Shown here piece after piece: positions 21,338 to 30,750 of a stretch of DNA of 64,000 nucleotides. Below the pieces are notes generated by a model that had not been told where the DNA came from, did no database searches, and saw nothing but the letters and a program-made list of their open reading frames with translations. The stretch's first letter is position 1. The number at the start of each line of letters is the position of its first letter. The stretch covers positions 54,658,094 to 54,722,093 of the forward strand of contig NC_068576.1 of the NCBI RefSeq assembly GCF_025698545.1. The letters are read 5' to 3'. The position numbers and the translations under genes are program-made. This DNA comes from Gossypium raimondii. Lineage: Eukaryota; Streptophyta; Magnoliopsida; Malvales; Malvaceae.

Positions 21338-23419
21338 TGTAATGTTCAATTTTCAATAGTGTCAGAACAGTGATTTGAGATCACTAAATCCAATAAAAAG
21401 TTAGAAAAATTTATTAATTAATAATTATAAGTTAAGCGTGATTTTAGAAATATTTTTGAATTACTGAATTTTGTGATTTAAAAGAAATTATTAGGTAAAT
21501 TGGGTTGAAAACGAGGTATCGAGACCTTGATATTACAAACTGAGCCGTAAATATTTTTATAAATATTTACGGAGTGTCATTAGGGTAGTATTAAAGTTTC
21601 GTTAAGAAATTTTAACGTTTCGATGGTTAATTAATTAAAAAGGATTAAATTGCAATAGGGATAAAAGTTTAATTAAAGATTAAAGAAAAGTTAAAAGGAT
21701 CAAATAGACAATTATGCCTTTTTCTAAAGTTGAGGCGGCATAAGATAGAAAAAAAGAATAGAAACAGAATTGAAAAACGAAACAGAGAAGGAGAAAGGAG
21801 AAAGAAAAGAAAAAAAAATGAGATTTGGGGTTTTTGAGGTTCAAACTTAATTTGGTAAGTCAATTTAATCGCTTTTCTTATAATTTTTGAGTTTTTGGAA
21901 TCCTAGAACAAAATACTACTTGATTTAAGTTGAAATTTTGAAAGTTAGTAAATTTTAGATGTTGTTCATGTTGAATTAATTGATGAATTAGGGGTTAAAT
22001 TGATTTGTAAAATAAAACATAAGTTTTGAATTAATAGGGACTAAATTGAGAGAATTTCAAAATTAGAGATTTATGGTGAAAATATGAAATTAGTTTTGAG
22101 AATAAAAATTAGTCTCGGTTCAGGGACTAAATTGGAAATTAGGCAAATATTGAGTAAAAATTGAAATATTTAATGTGAGATTGAATGGTGTTGTATTGAT
22201 GATTTTTACTTGTTTTAATTCCGTAGCAATCGTCGTACCGAAATTCTCGACTAAAAAGGGGAAAAATATAGTCGACGAGGAATATATTTACACATCTGTG
22301 CAATCATTAATTGTTGTATTTCTATAATCCGAATCTAATTATTAATTGTTGTATTTTTAATTAAATGTTATGGTAACTGATTGAGGTGAGAATTATTATT
22401 ATTATTATTATTTACAATTGAAGTGGATTATCTTGATATGTGATGAAATTATATTGGTTGAATTAAAGTGGAATATATATTATGAATATATATGTGTAAA
22501 TGTGAAATTGTGCAAATATGATAATTGAATTATTTTTGATATGTATAAAATTCAGCCTTAATGCCCAAGTAGATGGAATTTAGAACTACTGGGATATTAG
22601 TGGCATGCCATTAAGGAACTTTAGCGCCCTCTCTGATTATTAGCACGTTGGTGCTCTCTGATTACTAGCACGTCAATGCTCTCCGTTTAACACATCTGTG
22701 CTCTCTGTATAGCACTTTAGTGCTCTCTATTCATTAGTGCATAATAATGCACCTCTGTATTTGTTCCGTATATCCGGTGTATTCTATAAAATCTACTTTG
22801 GGCTAAGAATAAGAATATGAGATAGTAAACTGAAAATAGAACGTGAAATATGTTGTAAATACATGGAATACACGAATTATATACTCATAAATTGATTGTG
22901 GAATGGATAGTGCCATTGTTTAAATGACAAGTGAATAAATTATGGAAAGGTATTATATATAGTAAGTGATGAAAATTGAGTATTGTGTGATTTTAAATGT
23001 TCAATTGTGCTTAACATTTTATTATACATATTTTGTTGTTTTATTTTTAAATATTCAGATTATAGAAATACCACTGAGTTTTTACTCAGCATACGGTTTC
23101 GTTTTCCGTGCGCAGGTTAAATACTTAAGTTTGATCACTGATTCAGCATCCAACAACAATCCCAAACTCAAATATGGTGATGTTTATTTCTTTGTGTCGG
23201 CATGTACCTAGAGTGTCTAAATATTACTTATTTTATGGTTTGATTGTAAATGAAGTTATAAGATCTATTTTGGAGAGTTTATAATTTGGATTAAAATGAT
23301 GCTTTGATGACTTGTTTTGATGATATAAAATGTTTGAGATTTCTTTCTGTTTGATCTGTAATCTCCAGTAATGCTCCGTAACCTGGTTCCGGCGAGGGAT
23401 ACGGGTTGGGGGTGTTACA
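21338..23419 (+). mobile_element. LTR-3, solo Ty3/gypsy-type LTR, 2082 bp
   Basis: It starts TGTAATGTTC and ends GGGGGTGTTACA, flanked by the perfect 5-bp duplication GTTTA (21333-21337 and 23420-23424). LTR-2 sequence continues across it. No internal coding region is present. It contains a donor-like TTG|GTAAGT (GT at 21855), an AGCAC/GTGCT palindrome array (22642-22755) and the conserved hairpin/acceptor-like block (23070-23115). Its ending (CCGGCGAGGGATACGGGTT, then G-rich) is shared by LTR-2, LTR-5 and LTR-6. Confidence 0.93.
22642..22755 (+). repeat. Palindrome array in LTR-3
   Basis: Units of 21-25 bp have cores AGCAC-GTTG-GTGCT, an imperfect copy at 22667, CACA-TC-TGTG, AGCAC-TTTA-GTGCT and GTGCA-TAATAA-TGCAC, separated by CTCTCTGAT-like spacers. 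Stem sequence differs between units but pairing is kept in most. Confidence 0.78.
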
Positions 23420-24242
23420 GTTTATACTCAACGTATGGTTTGTTTTCCGTACGCAGGTTAGGTTAAAGTCAGATTGCCGATTCAACATCCATCAATGACC
23501 CCTAACTCAAAACGTGGTGATGTATATTTCTTTTTGTGTCGGCATGTACCTAGGATGTCTTATGCTTGTCATTTTGGGAAGTGAATGTAAATGATGTTAT
23601 AAGATGACATTGGTTACTTATATACATGATTATATGTGTTAAGTTGAGGTTTAATATGGAATGTTTAAGTTGATGCATAAGTGACAGTGATATAGAAAAA
23701 TTTGGGATGAAATTTGTATGAATTTAAAATTGGCTTAAATGGTGTTTTATATGATTGTTTTGATAATATATGTGAAGTACATATGAGGGTACATTGAGTA
23801 GGAAACTAGGATGATTGTTTTGACATGTTCTAAAGGTATTAAATCGTGTTTTAAAGTGATTGAATGATTGGTTTTTGAATTGCTTGGTGTTCAAGGTTGT
23901 AGGGAAGGGTAAACTTGATGTTTAAGGTTCATTTTGAGTCCTCACGGCCAGACACACGGGCGTGTGACTGGACCGTGTGAGACACACGGCTAACACATGG
24001 GTGTGTGTCCCCTGCACTTAGGAAAATTTTTGAAATTTTGCGAAAAATTCCTGGAGTACCCGATTTAGTCCCGATTTGTTTCTAACACATATTTTGAGCC
24101 TCGGGGGCTCATAAAAGGGACAATATGATTAAATTATGATGTGTATGCTAGATGATTATATAATGTTCATATTTGTTCTAAAAAGTCCTGTAATGCTCCG
24201 TAACCCTGTTCTAGCGACGGATAAGGGTTAGGGGGTGTTACA
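23420..24242 (+). mobile_element. LTR-2, 3' portion
   Basis: It resumes in the conserved block (ACTCAACGTATGG, then CCGTACGCAG ending at 23456) and ends GGGGGTGTTACA at 24242, followed by AATCA. A short run of CACACGG/CGTGTG palindromes lies at about 23945-24005. Confidence 0.88.
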
Positions 24243-24449
24243 AATCATATTGGCATATTAATGATTAATTTGAGTTAGCATATTTGATAAAATATACATG
24301 TATGTGAATTTAATAAATTAGGTAAGTTTGTATAATTGGTTATATGAGGTATTATGTCATGCATAAGACTTGGTTTTTTGCTTGAATTAAATGTCTTGTA
24401 TTGGCTTGTGAATGTATTTAAGTGTTAATGTAGGTGGAAAACAAGTTTG
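24243..24449 (+). mobile_element. LTR-1, continuation after LTR-2
   Basis: This AT-rich segment follows the AATCA duplication and lies between LTR-2 and LTR-4. By position it is the next part of LTR-1. The true 3' end of LTR-1 is not certain; a candidate end is discussed under findings. Confidence 0.55.
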
Positions 24450-24689
24450 TGTAACACCCCTAACCCTTATCTATCGCTGGAACAGAGTGATGAAGCATTA
24501 CCAGACTTTTCAGATCAAAAACAAATATCTCATATCATTTAACATACATAATAGAAACTATTCATAAATTATTCATATTGTCCCTTGTATGAGCCCTCGA
24601 TGCCCAAAATACGCGTTAGAATTAAATTGAGACTAAACCGAAAACTCAGAGAATTTCTCCCAAAATTTCAAAATTTTCCTTAGCTGTAG

Positions 24690-25020
24690 GGGACACACGC
24701 CTGTGTGGTCAGGCTGTGTGGGCATTCAAAATAGGGGCACACGGTCGTGTCCCAGCCTGTGTCTAATTTAGTGTGCTTACTGACTTGGGTCACACGGCCA
24801 AGCCACACGCCTGTGTGCTAGGCCGTGTGTTGTGAAATTAAAGTGCAGGGGTCACACAACCAAACCACACACCCGTGTGTTAGGCCGTGTGCAAAAACCT
24901 GGGCATTCTGTTTCTCAATTTTAAAGATGTAGGGGACACACAGGCGAAACACACGCCCCTGTGTTAGGCCGTGTGTCACATACGGCTGAGACACACGCCC
25001 GTGTCTTTGCCCGTGTGGAC
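24690..25020. repeat. Cluster of CACACGG/CCGTGTG inverted repeats in LTR-4
   Basis: The motif ACACGSSYGTGT and its halves (CACACGGC, GGCCGTGTG) recur more than ten times in about 330 bp, in both orientations and separated by AT-rich or unique spacers. The cluster is GC-rich compared with its surroundings and rich in CpG. A smaller cluster lies in LTR-2. Confidence 0.85.
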
Positions 25021-25663
25021 AAAAATAGGTCATTTTAAGGCCACTTTTCTCATTCATTTTGATATCAACCTATACACAACATTTTAATACATCAATACAT
25101 CCCAAACAAACAATCAACACAAGCCAAAATCATGTTTTAAGCATGACATAACATCATAAATACTCAAATACTTAAACTTACTTATTTAATCCATCTCATT
25201 AATTTATCAAAATCTACTACTAATTACATACATACAAGCATATATCATTCACAACCACATTTCAATTTATTTCACTTCCAAACCAAACCTATACATGCCA
25301 TATGAATCATAATATACATTGCAAAAACTACCAGAGTGAGTTGGATAGTGTGGCTTGATGTGTTGATTCGATCTCCCGACCTCAGGTTAATCTACAATAA
25401 CATTAAACAACATAAGTAAGCTTAATGAAGCTTAGTAAGTTTGATAGGTTAAACATAAATCTTACCGAACTTAATATAATAAATTAAATAGTAAATTAAT
25501 CATGCACTCTCTCTGTCATACACAACATGAATCGACGAACACACTTCTTTCAAATCAATATCAATAATAAACAATAAATCTTTCAATTTCAATTACATAA
25601 GTCATTTATCAAATCTTACCGAATCGGAGAATGGCTTACGGATATGAGAACATCATTTTCAAA

Positions 25664-25842
25664 AGCCTGAAGGCTAAACAGAAGCACATAAGTGCTAAAT
25701 AGAAACCCGTAAGGGTTGACCGGAAGCTCATAAGAACTGAACGAAAATCGATAAGGGTTAAACAGAAGCTCAAAAGAGCTGAACGGAAACCCATTAGGGT
25801 TGAACTGAAACTCATATGAGTTAAACAGAAGCTCGTGAGAGC
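25664..25842. repeat. Exact 21-bp palindrome array with covarying stems in LTR-4
   Basis: Eight 12-base cores start exactly 21 bp apart (25684, 25705, 25726, 25747, 25768, 25789, 25810, 25831), and a related core lies at 25665. Stem-loop-stem forms include GCAC-ATAA-GTGC, ACCC-GTAA-GGGT, GCTC-AAAA-GAGC, ACCC-ATTA-GGGT, ACTC-ATAT-GAGT and GCTC-GTGA-GAGC. Two of the nine are imperfect. Spacers are GAA/AAC-rich. Confidence 0.9.
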
Positions 25843-27496
25843 GAAACAGAAAGTAAACATGAAATTTCGCAACAAATGCTGAACCTCGATTTACTTGGGT
25901 AATTTTTCGTTAAACCTTCCTTTGCTGATCGCCACACAACAATTGTACTCAATCATTCGTTCCATTTAAATCAGATATTCACTTCAAATTCATAATTTAA
26001 CAATATTCCACTTTTCAACAATATACTAAATACATAATATCATACATCAATTCAATATAATTATTAAATTTTAACCATACGAACTTACCTATGTTAAATT
26101 GTAAGATTTGTAAAAGTTTAGGGACTATTTTGCTAATTTCTCTTTTCACGATTGTCTACGGGCTCTTGATCTAAAATATGAAATTATTTATTCATTAGCA
26201 TATATTTCAGTTCCATTTCACTTCACAATTAATACCCTCAATTTTCAAAATTACACAATTACCTAACTTCTATAACTTTTTCAATTTAGTCCTTTACCAA
26301 TTAGTCTATCAAATAAGCTAATTTTTCTCAAATGATAATTTCTATAAATATTCTACACTATTATATAGCCCTTGATATTCAGAATTTCTATACCAAACCC
26401 TAATATTTAACCTTTTTACAATTTGGTCCCAAAATCAATATCTATCAAAATCACTTTATAAAATCATCATACAACAAAATTAAAGCTCTAAATACATGTT
26501 AATTTGTCAAAATATTCAATACTCATCAGTGGTAACTTTCAAAATTACCAATAAAATCAAAAACTAAAGAAATGGCTAGTTGGACCTAATTGTAAAAGTC
26601 TTAAAAACACAAGAATTACAAGAAAAATGCAAGAATTAAACTTACATGGAGCTAAAATATAAAGCCAGCTTCTTAAGGGTTCTTAAATGGTGTTTTTAGG
26701 CTGAAGATTGATGAAGAATTACCTAGAAACTATTAAATCCCATTTTTAGCTATTTAATTTTATTTCATTTCCAATTTTACCCCTTAATCACCTAATTTCA
26801 TTGTTTTTTTTTTCTTATGCCGCCTCAGCCTTCCCATGTGTGTCTAATTGACTTTTTTAGTCCTCCCTTATTTACCATTTAGGCTATTTAATCACTATTT
26901 CTTTGATTAGCAAGTTTTGCACCTTTTTCAATTTAGTCTTTTTTTTAATTAATTAACTATCAAAACATCAAAAATTTTCCAACGGAACTTTAATAATACC
27001 TTAATGACACTCCATAAATATTTATAAAAATATTTACGACTCGATTTACGAAATCGAAGTCTCGATACCTCGTTTTTTAATAACATATTTATATAATTAA
27101 TGCAGTCAAATTTATTTGCAAAATAGCACATTAAATAAAAAAAGTTGTTATCGATTAATTTTGACAAGTATTCGACACATGTTAACCAAGAAATAAGGTT
27201 ATAACTAAGGGTGATATTGTGATATATGTTAACCACAGGCATCTTTGTTTGTTTTACCGTTTAAGCTTTATTTTTAGTTAAATTACAACTCTTTCAATGA
27301 TGGTATAAATTAAACTCGAGTATGGTTTAGTCACTAATTTTTATCAAAATTGGTCACATTCAAAACACTGATAAGTTCATAACGGTGATTGTTTCGAATA
27401 TACTTGAAGAATGGGCTATCCCTTGCCAACCTGTATCCCTCTTTGGTTCATAATAATAAAGATTTTATATCTTTAATTAGTATTTTTTTATTTGAT

Positions 27497-27961
27497 TTAA
27501 TTGTACTAGACATCTTTAAATCATTATCTCATTCTAAATTTATCTTTCAATATTACATCCCTAAACTATCGATGTTATATTAATCATGTCCTCTCGTTAT
27601 TAAAATCATTAAATGACGTGTCAAATCTTATGTAGCTAAATTTAAAATGGAAATAAATCATTATCGTATAAATAAAAACTAAAGATAAAGTAAAACTGGA
27701 AGAGAGAGAGAGAGAGAGCGAGAGAGCACGAATGACAGCTTTTGTAAAAGCTTTGAAATTTTCAAAATTAATATTTTCACAATATCCATTTTTTCTTAAA
27801 AAATTCATTTTAAATTATATCACATAAGATCTAATATGTCATTTAACAGTTAAATCAATGATCTTAGCAACAAAATAACCTAAGTGGCATAACTTCAATA
27901 GTTTTATTTAGGGACTAATTTAAAATGAGAGTCAAAATTTAGGGATGATTAGCGGAATTAA
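27497..27961. mobile_element. MITE-like element, second copy
   Basis: A diverged relative of 713-1105, in the same orientation and order of internal phrases. Ends are TTAATTGTA (27497-27505) and a decayed GGAATTAA (27954-27961). It contains an AG microsatellite at 27699-27726 where the first copy has an A/G-rich run. Confidence 0.5.
27699..27726 (+). repeat. (AG)n microsatellite
   Basis: About 14 AG units with one interruption (GCG). It lies inside the MITE-like copy. Confidence 0.9.
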
Positions 27962-30750
27962 CTCTTTCCATTCTATGAGAAACCTTTTCTTTTCTTTGGT
28001 CATTGTGATCGACTGCTGGTACTATTTTTTGGCTGGAAGAAAGAAATTAACGTTTTAGTTAGTAGTTTATTAAAAATAATAATTATATTTTTTTGATCAA
28101 ATTTAATACTTGTTAAAAAGACTAAATTGAACTAATAAGAAAAATAATGGCCAAAATGAGAAACAAAACAAGAGATTAAGGGCTGAATTTGTGATTACGC
28201 CATCATTAAATTTAGATTGTCTTCCTGCACAATGGGCTTACGGGACCCAATTCCCAGAGTAAAAGAAAATAAAAATTGGATGGACTGACCCAATTCCCAT
28301 GTGGCATCTTAATCGAACACTGTGGGGCTAGTAAAACATTCTCTCTCGCTTTTCATATTCCATTTAAGACTTAAAAAATATATTCTGTTGAGCTTAATGT
28401 TTATACAGCTGGCAATTGTTAGGTTGATATAATTCACCAACCTTAATAAGGCGTGGAGAAAAAGGCAGATTTAATTTTTAATCTACAAAATTTCTAAGTT
28501 AGCTAACATTTCTGCCAATAAACAGTTACCCATTTCAATGGTTTTTCTTCCCAAAAACTCCACTGCAGTCTCAAAGTCCTAACCAAATCAGGAAATTTTT
28601 CTTCCACCTTTCCTTAAATATCAGGTGAGAAATTTAGTAGGATGAAGTATTTGAAATCTTGTGTGTAATATCCACAAGGAAGAAGAGAAGTGACAAATTG
28701 GGCAATGATCATCAAATCTGTGTGAGGAATGAATTGGTTAAGACACACCACACCATACCATATCTCTTTATTTGCTTTACCCTCCTATGCTTCAATCTTT
28801 TAGTTTTTCACTGTCCAAATTTTATTATTTGCAATTACGGAATCATTATTTGTGTATGGCCAAATGGTTGGCTAAGGTCCCCCAAATTTCTGAAACAATG
28901 ATTAATATTCCCTTGAATCTTTTTGAAAAACCATAAATTTATTGAGTTTTGGGTTATCAAAATCACCATTTTGCATGTAAGTTTATCAAGATTTAATTAT
29001 ATGGGTTTAAATATAATTACATGTGTTTGAGGATCAAATTGATAGAAGTTATAAATGTGGAGGGTTAAATTTATTGAATTATTTAGGATTACGATGAAAT
29101 TGATATGACTTATAAATATTGAGGACTTCCATTAAGAATTTAACGAAGAGTGACCAAAATAAAACTGGTCTAATATTAATGACTAAATTGAAAATATTGA
29201 TAGTTGGATGGCCAAAACAAAAATATACTAATAATTGAGTGACTAATTCTATAATTTACCCTTATGGGATAAAAATTCACCACTACATTAATAATTTGGT
29301 TGACTAAAAATGCAGAAGACTCAAGAAAAAAGTATTGAAGCTGAAACCAATCCATTAAGAGAATAGCAGGCAGAGGATGACACGAATGCGAAAAGTTGGA
29401 CAGCCGACGAGTTCCCCATATATTTTGAGACACGACAGCGACCACCCCAACCATACATCTGCTTTATTTGTTCCTTTTATCCAATTTTATAAAACACCTT
29501 GTTGTTATAATAATGATATTAAAAATTCAATATTGTTAATTAAATTTTAGTTTTCACATAATAAATATAAGGAAAAAAAAGAGCCCAAAAATACAGAGAC
29601 TATTAAACATATTCTTTAAAGATTTTGGATTGCATTTTAGTAAATTAATTCTTATACATTAGATGAGTGAGAAAAATAACCTTCAGTTAAATATGGTGTT
29701 TATGTATAAGGAATGATAATAGTTTTAACCCTCAATTTTTACACATTTATTCAATTTGACCCTACTCTTTTATTAATAAATAAATTTAAAAATTTAAAAC
29801 TAATTAAGCTAAAAGATCGTAGCAAATTAAAATTTATTAAAAATCATAAAACCTATAAATAAAATTTTTATTGAAAAATAACAATACCGACTCAATTGAT
29901 GTGAACAGGAAAAATAAAAATATTTATTATAATGATTTTCATGTCTTTCAATTAAAAATTAAATGGTTTAAACAACATTTTCAAAAGAAACTAGCATTGA
30001 TCCCCGCTTTCGCTGGGGTTTAAATGGTAATATTATAATCATAAAATTAATATATTATAAATTTTAAATGGGATCCATCTCAAAATTATATACTAATTTT
30101 AATTTGATCCAATTCTAACAAATTATTAATAAAATTATTGATATAACATTATTTTATGTTTATATATTGCATACAAAAATAATTACATTTATCAAATATA
30201 AAAATAAATTGATATATTTATTTAAATATGTATGATTAAATCAAAATTAAAGGTTTATGTATACATTTGAACCTTAACAAAGTTTCATATGTATAATTGC
30301 ACCAAATCAAAATCAGTATATCAAATTAGACGGTAAATCAAAATTCATATGTAATTTTTTTAAAAATTTTAAATAGTGTATAAATTTTATATTATTTTAT
30401 TTAGAAAGAAATCCAAAGGATTTAATAAAAATTTTAATTGGGTATATTATTTATTTATAACAATTTAAAAAAATATATATTGGTCGGTGTTTACTAGGAC
30501 ACTATGTTTCATCTTATAGAACCATAGATATGGTTACAATTAATTAAGCAATTTCCACAACATGTACACACCAAACCATCTCACATTTGTCTTAAGCAAT
30601 TAACATAGAACGAAAAAGGCTGCCAATCTCATGTCATCTTTACGCAAATTTCACTGATTTTTTTCTTCTTCTTTTTTTCGTGTTTTAATTTGGCCCATAA
30701 GCGAAAATAAATAAACATATAAATTCCAAACTAATTAAAAGGGCACTCTT
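27962..30750. other. AT-rich intergenic stretch, no gene seen
   Basis: No frame with protein character was found on either strand. A fragment at about 29146-29264 resembles the right half of the foldback MITEs described at 43183 and 50706 (ends AATTTACCC). A CCCC...GGGG palindrome lies at about 30001-30018. Confidence 0.5.

Larger units (their letters stand above)
24450..27246 (-). mobile_element. LTR-4, Ty3/gypsy-type LTR on the minus strand
   Basis: Its 3' end is clear: on the plus strand it opens TGTAACACCCCTAACCC, the reverse of the common GGGGTGTTACA end. It carries CACACGG/CGTGTG palindromes (24690-25020), a 21-bp palindrome array (25664-25842), a donor-like AT|GTAAGT (26645 downward) and, near 27000-27072, the AACGAGGTATCGAGAC-type block also found in LTR-3. 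The 5' boundary is approximate. GTTTG at 24445-24449 and 27247-27251 may be the target duplication, but the expected TG end is not intact. Confidence 0.75.

Noticed and set aside
25664..25842. CRISPR-like array (regular repeats and spacers)
   Set aside because: The units are palindromes of 12 bases in a 21-bp period inside a plant LTR, without constant repeats or cas genes.
25636..25875. Frame on the minus strand with a 7-residue repeat over the 21-bp array
   Set aside because: The repeat follows directly from the 21-bp DNA period. There is no conserved start context or known domain, and the covarying palindromes explain the sequence better than protein selection.
30001..30018. CCCC...GGGG palindrome resembling a bacterial terminator
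   Set aside because: This is plant nuclear DNA and no gene ends nearby; it is more likely part of a dispersed repeat.
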